Assembly: GCF_036812735.1 (NCBI RefSeq)
Contig: NZ_CP117523.1
Span: 372,001 to 436,000, forward strand
Reading direction: 5' to 3'
DNA: 64,000 nucleotides
Source: Terrisporobacter glycolicus ATCC 14880 = DSM 1288
Lineage (GTDB): Bacteria; Bacillota; Clostridia; Peptostreptococcales; Peptostreptococcaceae
In this document: positions 56,890-64,000 of the stretch, in pieces
How positions within the stretch are numbered: the stretch's first letter is position 1
Layout: each line of letters begins with the position of its first letter
Position numbers and translations under genes: made by a program
The notes under the pieces: model-generated
Told to the model about the DNA's origin: nothing
What the model saw: the letters and a program-made list of their open reading frames with translations, nothing else
Databases searched by the model: none

Positions 56890-57729
56890 ATGGATGACTT
56901 AAAATATTGGAAAAATAAATGGACAGAAGTTGGTAGGGACTATATTTTAAATAAAAAAACAACAGAAGAAACTATAGCAGTTTGGGATGAAAGTTCAAAA
57001 ACTTATGATGAAACTGTTAGCAATAGTAGAATTAATATTATTTATAAATTAAAGGAAGATTACATAAATGAAGATAGTATAGTTCTTGATTTAGGATGTG
57101 GAACGGGAGCTTATTCTATGGAATTAAGTAAAATATGCAAAGAAGTTCATGCTATGGATTATTCTGATGGTATGCTAAATATTCTAAAAGCAAAAATATC
57201 TGAAAATAATATTAAAAATATAAAAGTAATAAAAAATGATTGGAATAACTTAGATTTAAAAGCAGAAGGTATGGACAAAAAATATGATTTTGTAATTTCT
57301 AGCCTTAATCCAGCTTGCTATAATCCTTCTAGTTTAATGAAGATAAATGAAGCATCTAAAGGAGTATGTTGTTATATAGGTACAGATGGAAAAGGACAAA
57401 ATAAACTTCTAAACAAAGCTGATGATGAAATTTTAGGAGAAAGGATTAAAGGGTGTGACATTAGTAATATAATTTATCCTTTTAATATATTATATTTTAG
57501 TGGATATAATCCAATCGTATTTTATATTCCTTGCAATTGGGAAGGCAGAAATACTTATGAAAAAGGAGTTAGCAAGTTAATAAATAGATATAAGGATTTA
57601 ATAGAAATCAATTATAATGTAGAGGAAAAAATTAAATACTTTGTAAAATCTCATATGGAAGGGAATTTGTTTATAGATAAAAGTGAAAATAATTTGGGCG
57701 TTATATTATGGCGAGCTATATATAAATAA
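56890..57729 (+). CDS. Class I SAM-dependent methyltransferase next to the ABC importer
   Basis: This 279-residue methyltransferase has motif I (VLDLGCGTGAYSMEL near residue 65), the acidic motif II residue (VHAMDYSDGML) and motif IV (YDFVISSLNPACYN). The C-terminal third is less typical and has several cysteines. The substrate is unknown. It follows the ABC operon after a terminator with only about 35 bases of spacing, so it may act on the imported compound or on a metallophore. That is inference from position. Confidence 0.85.
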   Translation: MDDLKYWKNKWTEVGRDYILNKKTTEETIAVWDESSKTYDETVSNSRINIIYKLKEDYINEDSIVLDLGCGTGAYSMELSKICKEVHAMDYSDGMLNILKAKISENNIKNIKVIKNDWNNLDLKAEGMDKKYDFVISSLNPACYNPSSLMKINEASKGVCCYIGTDGKGQNKLLNKADDEILGERIKGCDISNIIYPFNILYFSGYNPIVFYIPCNWEGRNTYEKGVSKLINRYKDLIEINYNVEEKIKYFVKSHMEGNLFIDKSENNLGVILWRAIYK

Positions 57730-57739
57730 GTAAATTAAA

Positions 57740-57780
57740 ACACCCCAATTGTTAGAAGTTTTGTTGAACAACTGGGGTGT
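57740..57780. terminator. Bidirectional terminator
   Basis: The arms 57740-57753 and 57767-57780 pair with one mismatch. A-rich and T-rich flanks lie on the two sides, serving the methyltransferase and the converging ytaF-like gene. Confidence 0.82.
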
Positions 57781-57790
57781 CATATAAATT

Positions 57791-58441
57791 TTATTTTAAT
57801 TTTAAAAAAGCTAGCAAAATAAGAGTTACTCCGCTTAACCATGAAAGATTAAGTTCACTTTTCTGTGCAATTTTGTTACCTAAAAAGCAACCAAGTAATA
57901 CAGCAACCATATTTATTACAAGTGAAAACAATATAATTTCAACATAATTTGTTACCATAAGCCCTGTACTAAAACCAGCTGCCAGACCATCAAGAGAAAG
58001 AGCCACTGCCAAAGAGAAAGACTCCTTAGGAGAAAGTTCATAAGAATGATCCACGTCTGCCTCTGTGCCATCTAAACAAACTCTAAGAAAAAACTTAAAA
58101 TCAAATAGTTTAAATGATAAATCCCGACTTAGAGTGCCACTTTTAATTAGAATAGCTTTCAAAGTACTATCAAATAATTTAGCCATGCCTAACATTAATA
58201 GCACTGTAACACATATACTAGTGGTAAAAGCGCTAGGAATATACTTGCTTATAATACTACCCATAAAAAGGGAAATAGCCAAAATAGTAGAGCAGACTAA
58301 GTTAATTGTCATAGCTGATTTAAAGGGAATTTTTATTTTACTTGTTCCATAAGCAAAACTTGCTACAAATGCGTCCATTGAAAGGGCAGAAACAAGCAAA
58401 ATTGCATCTAGTGTGGATAAGGAATTTAGTGCATGAAACAT
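57791..58441 (-). CDS. ytaF: YtaF-like sporulation membrane protein (MntP/DUF204 fold)
   Basis: This 216-residue membrane protein has about six helices with paired acidic motifs in the helices (SALSMDAFVASFAYG; ALSLDGLAAGFSTGL), as in MntP and YtaF. YtaF is annotated as a sporulation membrane protein, and a divalent-cation role is suspected from the fold. The start at 58441 (MFHALNSL) is supported by AGGGGGT upstream on the minus strand. A longer frame to 58519 has no ribosome site. A central hydrophilic stretch separates the two halves. Confidence 0.87.
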   Translation of the reverse strand: MFHALNSLSTLDAILLVSALSMDAFVASFAYGTSKIKIPFKSAMTINLVCSTILAISLFMGSIISKYIPSAFTTSICVTVLLMLGMAKLFDSTLKAILIKSGTLSRDLSFKLFDFKFFLRVCLDGTEADVDHSYELSPKESFSLAVALSLDGLAAGFSTGLMVTNYVEIILFSLVINMVAVLLGCFLGNKIAQKSELNLSWLSGVTLILLAFLKLK

Positions 58442-58605
58442 AGATGACCCCCTATTTTTATATATTAGAAAATTACAAAGTAATCCTGTCAAAGGCAAAT
58501 GATTGCTTTGTATTAACAATATATTGTAAAAGGAGAACTTATGTTACAATTTAAGATAGAAATATAAATGAACACTATCATCACAGATGTTTAATGGAGG
58601 AAGAA

Positions 58606-59502
58606 ATGGTCAGAATAGCTTTTTTACTTATTACTTTATTAGCAATAATAGTTGTAACTTACAAAAGAATAAGTCAAAAACAGTTTCAAAGTGGAAAGAA
58701 ACTAATTAAGGATATAAACAATCAATATAAAGCATTATTTAAAGAAAGAAGCTCAACATTCAAAATTGGTCAATCAATAACCATATTATTGTCACAAGGA
58801 TTTTTAATATTTGCGATATTAATAGGCGTTTTTAGATTACTACCTGAAGATGTGGGCAATAGCTACAATATTATTTTAAAAATCTTATCTATAGTCATGA
58901 CTTTTCTATTTATGTATTTTGTTGTAGGGTACTTGCTATTATCTATTTCAAGAGTATACAAATATCTATATAAAATTGAAGATAAAAACACAAAAACAGA
59001 TTTATTAATAAGCTATTTCATAATAAGTATGTATATGACAATTTTAATAATATTTCCCGAGCAATTTGGCGAAAACTATAAAATAGGATTGGTTGGAGTA
59101 GGAATAAGTTATTTATTAACACTAAAAGTTTTACTAAACATAATAAGAAGTCCTAAAATTATAAAATATCATGAACATCACACAGAAGAGGACTATATAG
59201 ATGAGAATGAACGTCATAGAAATATTACCACAATTTCAGGCATAATTTTGATTATGGTGATTTTAAGTTTGGGACTGGCTGTATGTTTTGTTAGTAACAG
59301 CAGTGTGGGAGCTTATAGCAACAACCCAAGTTATTTTGATTTATTTTACTACACAATAATTACCTTTGCCACAATAGGTTATGGAGACATAAGTCCTGTT
59401 TCAACTGGAGCGAAACTAATGGCAGTAATTATTTCAATAACAAGTATACTATGTCTTACAATATTTTTATCTTCAGTAATGTCTTATAAAAACGAAGAAT
59501 AG
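58606..59502 (+). CDS. Ion channel protein with K+ selectivity filter
   Basis: This 298-residue membrane protein has about six or seven helices. A C-terminal pore module carries the potassium selectivity filter (FATIGYGDISPVS, near residue 265) followed by the last helix. The N-terminal helices lack an arginine-rich voltage sensor, and there is no RCK (TrkA-N) domain after the pore, so the gating mode is unknown. ATG 58606 lies five bases after GGAGG (58596-58600). ATG 58594 overlaps that site. Confidence 0.88.
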   Translation: MVRIAFLLITLLAIIVVTYKRISQKQFQSGKKLIKDINNQYKALFKERSSTFKIGQSITILLSQGFLIFAILIGVFRLLPEDVGNSYNIILKILSIVMTFLFMYFVVGYLLLSISRVYKYLYKIEDKNTKTDLLISYFIISMYMTILIIFPEQFGENYKIGLVGVGISYLLTLKVLLNIIRSPKIIKYHEHHTEEDYIDENERHRNITTISGIILIMVILSLGLAVCFVSNSSVGAYSNNPSYFDLFYYTIITFATIGYGDISPVSTGAKLMAVIISITSILCLTIFLSSVMSYKNEE

Positions 59503-59561
59503 ATTTTATATAAGACAACTTCTACAAAAGAAGTGTTATTTATGAAAAAGGGGGATTTTTC

Positions 59562-59878
59562 ATGGAAGATAATAAAAGCCTGAGCATTAAGGATAAGATA
59601 GAAAAATATCTTATGCCACTGGGCATGGTTGGTGTTGTATTTTATATGGCTCATATTATACTGGGGAATATATTGTGGCTCTTACACAAGAGAAAATGAA
59701 AGAACTGGGTAATTTTATTTTAATAATGGCAATAATAATAACGTTATGTGGAATTATGAATCCAATTTCCATGAAAATAGGACTGAATATACTAGGACTA
59801 ACAGAAAGATTAGTTATCTATTCATTGCAAATATTAATATTTGTTCTATCTTTTTATTACACAAAATGTGATAAATAG
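59562..59878 (+). pseudogene. Remnant of a DUF998-like membrane protein
   Basis: Two short overlapping frames remain. The first (59562-59699, 45 residues, with GGGGGAT upstream) contains LMPLGMVGVVFYMAHIILGN, like the first helix of DUF998 proteins. The second continues in another frame from about 59675 and contains LGLTERLVIYSLQILIFVLS, like the last helices. The middle helices, more than 100 residues, are missing. It looks like an internal deletion that also shifted the frame. Alternatively these are two genuine small membrane proteins, but the fit of both ends to one family favours decay. Confidence 0.6.
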
Positions 59879-59966
59879 AAAGAATTAGCAATAATCTTGA
59901 GATTTTTTTCATCATATGATATACTAATGCTTATTAAAATGAAATAATAATAAAGAAGGTGAGAGT

Positions 59967-60428
59967 ATGGCAGTAGGAGAAAAAACATTAGCTACAAACA
60001 AAAAAGCTAGACATGAATATTTCATAGAAGACACTTACGAATGTGGAATAGAATTAAAAGGAACAGAAGTTAAATCAATCAGAGCAGGGAAAGTTAACTT
60101 AAAAGAAGGCTTCGCATCTGTAGATAACTCTGAAGTTTTTCTAAAACAAGTTCATATAAGTCCATACGACCAAGGGAACTCTTTTTACAAAGCAGATCCT
60201 CTTAGAGTTAGAAAATTATTACTTCATAAATATGAAATCAGAAAGCTAATAGGGGCTACTACTATAAAAGGTTACTCTTTAGTTCCTATGAGAATGTATC
60301 TGAAAAATGGTAAGGTAAAACTTGAGCTAGGTTTAGCAAAAGGTAAAAAACTTTACGACAAACGTCAAGACCTTGCTAAGAAAGATGCACAAAGAAGAAT
60401 AGAAAGAGAAATGACTGGTAAATACTAA
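59967..60428 (+). CDS. smpB: SsrA-binding protein SmpB
   Basis: SmpB carries tmRNA to ribosomes stalled on broken messages. The 153-residue protein has the start [20 protein letters not shown] (20 residues), [13 protein letters not shown] and the C-terminal basic tail ([18 protein letters not shown]) that mimics mRNA and anticodon. GAAGGTGAGAG precedes ATG 59967. The tmRNA gene follows about 175 bases downstream, the usual pairing. Confidence 0.98.
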   Translation: MAVGEKTLATNKKARHEYFIEDTYECGIELKGTEVKSIRAGKVNLKEGFASVDNSEVFLKQVHISPYDQGNSFYKADPLRVRKLLLHKYEIRKLIGATTIKGYSLVPMRMYLKNGKVKLELGLAKGKKLYDKRQDLAKKDAQRRIEREMTGKY

Positions 60429-60602
60429 GAAAATTAGTAAATTAATTCTAGTTGATTTTTATCTTAAAAAGATATATATTATATATACAGTATAGCAAGT
60501 TAATAAGGGCGTAACAGTTTTGTGTACCCCTTTATATAAAATTAAATATTGAATTGGTGAAAGTTTGCAAATTGAGCAGTCTCAATGACTTTAAACTCCT
60601 AT

Positions 60603-60952
60603 GGGGGTGTAAAGGTTTCGACGTGGGTTCGGAACTTGGGGCAGCGTGTCGTGTTACTCTGGGTCACGTAAAAACTGGGGAACTTAAAACAAACGCAAAC
60701 GATAATTACGCTTTAGCAGCTTAATGCTGCTTGTCCCGCCTGAGCCCTCCTGCCGGCTAGGCCTGGACATCATTTATGCAGGGAACTACTATTAGGGTGT
60801 CTCGACTATTAGTGGATTAATTGGGACTGGCCAAAGCTAGAGTTTGTCACTGGACGCTAGCTGAGGCGAGATACTAAAACAGCTGACTACGCACGTAGAC
60901 GCAACGAGGAAAAAGCTTACGGACAGGGGTTCGACTCCCCTCATCTCCACCA
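60603..60952 (+). ncRNA. ssrA: Transfer-messenger RNA (tmRNA)
   Basis: The 5' end (GGGGGTG at 60603-60609, followed by TAAAGGTTTCGAC) pairs with the 3' acceptor CATCTCC before ACCA at 60949-60952. The tRNA-like T-arm with GGTTCGACTCC is intact. The message part encodes the tag ANDNYALAA (60695-60721) and stops at TAA (60722-60724). Pseudoknot-type inverted repeats follow. The length of 350 bases is normal for a one-piece bacterial tmRNA. It rescues ribosomes together with SmpB, and the ALAA end marks tagged proteins for proteolysis. Confidence 0.97.
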
Positions 60953-60978
60953 TTCAAACCCTCGAGAAGGGGATAAGG

Positions 60979-61012
60979 AACTACTAAGTTTATGGCTTAG
61001 TAGTTTTTTTAT
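60979..61012 (+). terminator. Intrinsic terminator after ssrA
   Basis: A perfect 10-bp stem (60979-60988 with 60996-61005) is followed by a run of seven or more Ts. Confidence 0.9.
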
Positions 61013-61480
61013 TATATTCATCAGAGGTATGTGATATAACTATGTAGAATATTACAAAAGCAAATTTAATTTAATATAGCTTTGTAATAATAGGAGGGCA
61101 ATATTGGAGTATAAGATACAATAATAAGAAAAAACAACTGTTAGTGGTGCGGAACATGAGACAAAGGAACTATTATATTTAATGAATTTTTCAAAAGTAT
61201 GCAATGATTATTATCATAAGCCAGAGAGATAAATTATTAACTTTTTTAATAATTACTTTTTATATAAATCAGTGTTTCATTGACATTGTCTATATGCAAT
61301 TGAAAATAGAAGTAAGGTATATAGTTCCTATAGTGCAATTAAATTAATGAAGATTTAATCAGTTCATATTAAATATAACTATGCTAAAGTGAGGTGAGAG
61401 TATAATTTTAACTAAAAGTTCAAATAAAAAGTAGTTTATTAAAAACAAAATGTATATTTTTATAAAAGGGGGAAATCAAG
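61013..61480 (+). other. Intergenic region with no intact gene
   Basis: This region of about 470 AT-rich bases has no convincing gene. A short frame at about 61145-61231 (ending VCNDYYHKPER) has no start or ribosome site and may be a gene remnant. TTGACA occurs at 61280-61285 with a poor -10 (GAAAAT, 16-base spacing). The ribosome site GGGGGAAA precedes the next gene. Confidence 0.5.
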
Positions 61481-64000
61481 ATGAATAAAAAAATTGTTTC
61501 ATTATCTTTAGCAATATCTTTAGTTATGAGCAATTTAAACTTTGCTTGCATTTCGTTTGCAGACGAAACTAATGAAAAAATCATATCAGAACAAAGTAGT
61601 GATAATAATAACTCAATAAAATTAAATAAATTGTCATCATTATCACAATATAGAAATTTAACTTCTTATGAAGATTATAGTTATGGTTTTTCGGATTCTG
61701 GAATTACCATAAAAGGCTATTTAGGTAGAGATACAAGTATTAGCATACCTAGTGAAATTAATGGTATAAAAGTTGTAGCGATAGAAAATGGTGCATTTAG
61801 AGGGTGTAGTAGTTTAACAAGTGTAGAAATTCCAGACAGTGTAACAAGTATAGGAGAATCTGCATTTAGGGAATGTAGTAGTTTAACAAGTATAAAAATT
61901 CCAAAAGGAGTAACCAGTATATCAACATTTGCATTTTATGAATGTAGTAGTTTAACAAGTGTAGAAATTCCGAAAGGAGTAACAAATATAGAAGACTATG
62001 CGTTTAGTGGGTGTAGTAGTTTAACAAGTATAGAAATTCCAGAAGGAGTAACAATTATAGGAGCGTGTATATTTGACAGATGTAGTAGTTTAACGAGTAT
62101 AGAAATTCCAGACAGTGTAACAAGTATAGATAGCTCTTCATTTTATAGATGCAGTAGTTTAACAAATATAAAAATCCCACAAGGGGTAACAAGTATAAAA
62201 GGAGATGTGCTATTTAGTGAGTGTGATAACCTATTATCTATAAATGTAGATGAAAACAATCAAGTATATAAATCAATAGATGGTATTTTATATTCAAAAA
62301 ATGGAAAAGAACTTATTGTAGTTCCACAGAGAAAAACAAATGTTACTATAGCACAAGGAGTAACAAGCATAGCAGATTATGCATTTAGTGAATGTAGTAG
62401 TTTAACAAGTGTAGAAATTCCAAAAGGAGTAACAAGTATAGGAGAATCTGCATTTAGTGGATGTAGTAGTTTAAAAAGTGTAGAAATACCAGAAGGCGTA
62501 ACAAGTATAGGATATTATGCATTTAGTGGATGTAGTAGTTTAAAAAGTGTAGAAATTTCATATAGTGTAATAAGTATAGGAAATGAAATATTTAGTGAGT
62601 GTAATAACCTATTATCTATAAATGTAGATGAAAACAATCAAGTATATAAATCAATAGATGGTATTCTATATTCAAAAAGTGGGAAAAAACTTCTTTTAGT
62701 TCCAAAAGGAAAAACAAGTGTAGAAATACCAAAAGGAGTGACAAATATAGAAGACGATGCATTTAGTTATTGTAGTAGATTAACAAGTATAGAAATTCCA
62801 GAAGGAGTAGAAAGTATAGGAGTTAATGCATTTGTTTACTGTAGTAGTTTAACAAGTATAAAAATACCAAGAAGTGTAACAAATATAGGATATGTAGCAA
62901 ATATAAATAATTGTGTATTTATGGGATGTGATAGTTTAACTATATATGCATATATTGGATCCTATGCTGAGTATTATGCAGAACGATGCTCTATATTATT
63001 TAAGGCTTTAGATGCCACAGATATTTCAAGTTCAGATGTTACGGTTAAGACTATAAAAAATCAACTGTATACAGGTAAACAAATAAAACCAGAAGTGATT
63101 TTAAATCAAGGGAATAAAACATTACAAAATGGAACAGATTACAAATTATCATATACTAATAATATAAATGTAGGAGAAGCAACAATTACAGTTGAAGGAA
63201 TTGGTCATTATTCAGGTTATAGAAAAATAACTTTTAAAATAATTCCTAAAACTGTAACAAATGTAAAAGCATCATCATCATCATATAGCAGTAATAAAGT
63301 AACATGGAGTAGTGTATCAGGAGCAAGTGGATATGAAGTTTACAGAGCAACAAGTAAAAATGGAACATACTCACTGATAAAAACAGTAGAGTCAGGAGAT
63401 ACATTAAGCTATACAAACACATCACTTATAACAGGAAAATCATACTACTATAAAGTAAGGGCGTATTCAATTATAGAAAATGAAAAAGTATTTGGTGATT
63501 ATTCAGAAATAGTATCAGCAAAACCATCACTTTCTAAACCTACAGCAAAATCAACACCATCAACTTATAGTAGCAATAAAGTTACTTGGAATAAAATATC
63601 AGGAGCAAGTGGATATGAAGTATATGTAGCAACAAGCAAAAGTGGAACATATACACTTAAAAAGACAATAACTTCAGGAAGTACATTAAGTTATGCAAAT
63701 ACAGGATTAACAACAGGAAAAACATATTACTATAAAGTAAGAGCGTATAGAACAGTAAATGGAAAGAAAGTATATAGCAGCTATTCAAGTATAGTATCAG
63801 CAAAACCATCACTTTCTAAACCAACAACAAAGGTAGCATCATCAACATATAGTAGTAATAAAGTTACTTGGAATAAAATATCAGGAGCAAGTGGATATGA
63901 AGTATACAGAGCAACAAGTAAAAGTGGAACTTATTCAAAGGTAAAAACAATAACAAGTGGAAGTACACTAAGTTATACAAATAAATCACTTACAACAGGA
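61481..64000 (+). CDS. BspA-like leucine-rich-repeat surface protein with fibronectin-type repeats (3' end beyond window)
   Basis: The reading frame is open for 840 codons to the window end. A signal peptide (about residues 1-28, ending SFA) is followed by about 14 BspA-type leucine-rich repeats (about 85-490), each around CSSLTSVEIPEGVTSIG. These include two copies of a variant with VYKSIDGILYSK. A beta-rich linker domain follows (about 510-585), then at least three fibronectin-III-like repeats (SGASGYEVYRATSKNGTYS; YYYKVRAY). Proteins of this build are secreted adhesins or surface proteins, and a C-terminal anchor would be expected outside the window. GGGGGAAA supports ATG 61481. Confidence 0.9.
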   Translation, partial: MNKKIVSLSLAISLVMSNLNFACISFADETNEKIISEQSSDNNNSIKLNKLSSLSQYRNLTSYEDYSYGFSDSGITIKGYLGRDTSISIPSEINGIKVVAIENGAFRGCSSLTSVEIPDSVTSIGESAFRECSSLTSIKIPKGVTSISTFAFYECSSLTSVEIPKGVTNIEDYAFSGCSSLTSIEIPEGVTIIGACIFDRCSSLTSIEIPDSVTSIDSSSFYRCSSLTNIKIPQGVTSIKGDVLFSECDNLLSINVDENNQVYKSIDGILYSKNGKELIVVPQRKTNVTIAQGVTSIADYAFSECSSLTSVEIPKGVTSIGESAFSGCSSLKSVEIPEGVTSIGYYAFSGCSSLKSVEISYSVISIGNEIFSECNNLLSINVDENNQVYKSIDGILYSKSGKKLLLVPKGKTSVEIPKGVTNIEDDAFSYCSRLTSIEIPEGVESIGVNAFVYCSSLTSIKIPRSVTNIGYVANINNCVFMGCDSLTIYAYIGSYAEYYAERCSILFKALDATDISSSDVTVKTIKNQLYTGKQIKPEVILNQGNKTLQNGTDYKLSYTNNINVGEATITVEGIGHYSGYRKITFKIIPKTVTNVKASSSSYSSNKVTWSSVSGASGYEVYRATSKNGTYSLIKTVESGDTLSYTNTSLITGKSYYYKVRAYSIIENEKVFGDYSEIVSAKPSLSKPTAKSTPSTYSSNKVTWNKISGASGYEVYVATSKSGTYTLKKTITSGSTLSYANTGLTTGKTYYYKVRAYRTVNGKKVYSSYSSIVSAKPSLSKPTTKVASSTYSSNKVTWNKISGASGYEVYRATSKSGTYSKVKTITSGSTLSYTNKSLTTG
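61780..62920 (+). repeat. Leucine-rich-repeat coding repeats (about 69 bp)
   Basis: The stretch encodes about 14 LRR_5-type units of roughly 23 residues, with recurring codons for GCSSLTS and IPEGVTSIG. Two longer, nearly identical blocks (around 62216-62310 and 62596-62690) show an older segmental duplication. Confidence 0.88.
63260..64000 (+). repeat. Tandem 282-bp fibronectin-type-III-like repeats
   Basis: The common segment AATAAAGT recurs at 63293, 63575 and 63857, an exact period of 282 bases (94 codons). Units two and three are highly similar at the DNA level, which indicates recent duplication. The third copy continues past the window. Confidence 0.88.

Noticed and set aside
60930-60980. 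Phage attachment site at the 3' end of ssrA
   Set aside because: The tmRNA 3' end is a common integration site, but no integrase or duplicated 3' end was found in the window.

Overview
The window is AT-rich DNA from an anaerobic, probably spore-forming low-GC Gram-positive of the class Clostridia. Gene content and order most resemble the Peptostreptococcaceae (Clostridioides, Paraclostridium, Paeniclostridium, Romboutsia). This placement is an inference from several features: AGGAGG-type ribosome sites, a YtaF-like sporulation protein, glycyl-radical and electron-transfer-flavoprotein metabolism, Gram-positive surface anchors, and the secG-rnr...smpB-ssrA arrangement.

Region 1 (1-8.2 kb) is fermentation and glycerol phosphate. 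It holds the 3' part of a glycyl radical enzyme of unknown substrate, its activase, and an alanine/glycine-type cation symporter. A glycerophosphodiester phosphodiesterase follows on the minus strand, then a GlpP antiterminator protein. Next comes a terminator-bearing leader and a three-gene anaerobic glycerol-3-phosphate dehydrogenase operon. Region 2 (8.5-17.7 kb) is lower glycolysis: cggR with its promoter and operator, then gapA, pgk, tpiA, gpmI, eno and pyk. Dihydroxyacetone phosphate from region 1 can flow straight into it.

Region 3 (17.9-24.8 kb) is the most distinctive metabolic cluster. A LacI-type regulator is followed by an acyl-CoA dehydrogenase, EtfB, EtfA, a small hotdog-fold beta-aminoacyl-CoA ammonia-lyase-like protein and a family III CoA transferase. 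Together they look like a reductive pathway turning a beta-amino acid into a fatty acid plus ammonia. A consensus promoter lies 0.55 kb upstream of the dehydrogenase, and a near-palindromic LacI/cre-type operator lies in the leader. Region 4 (24.8-31.2 kb) is housekeeping: HAD phosphatase, MsrAB, a membrane protein, SecG, a PH-domain protein, a decayed AEC transporter and RNase R.

Region 5 (31.2-59.9 kb) is accessory DNA separating rnr from smpB. It carries a 1920-residue anchored surface protein with transcobalamin-like architecture, three unrecognised genes, a VanY/VanR/VanS-like set and SelO. It also carries a GH25 muramidase with six tandem SH3 repeats, a BceAB-like transporter with its own two-component system, and a nickel/peptide-type ABC transporter with an attenuator-like leader and an adjacent methyltransferase. 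YtaF, a K+ channel and a decayed DUF998-type gene close it. Region 6 (59.9-64 kb) has smpB, the tmRNA gene ssrA and the 5' part of a leucine-rich-repeat/fibronectin-like surface protein that runs off the end.

No CRISPR array, prophage, insertion sequence, rRNA or tRNA gene was seen. All functions come from motifs recognised by eye; no database search was run.
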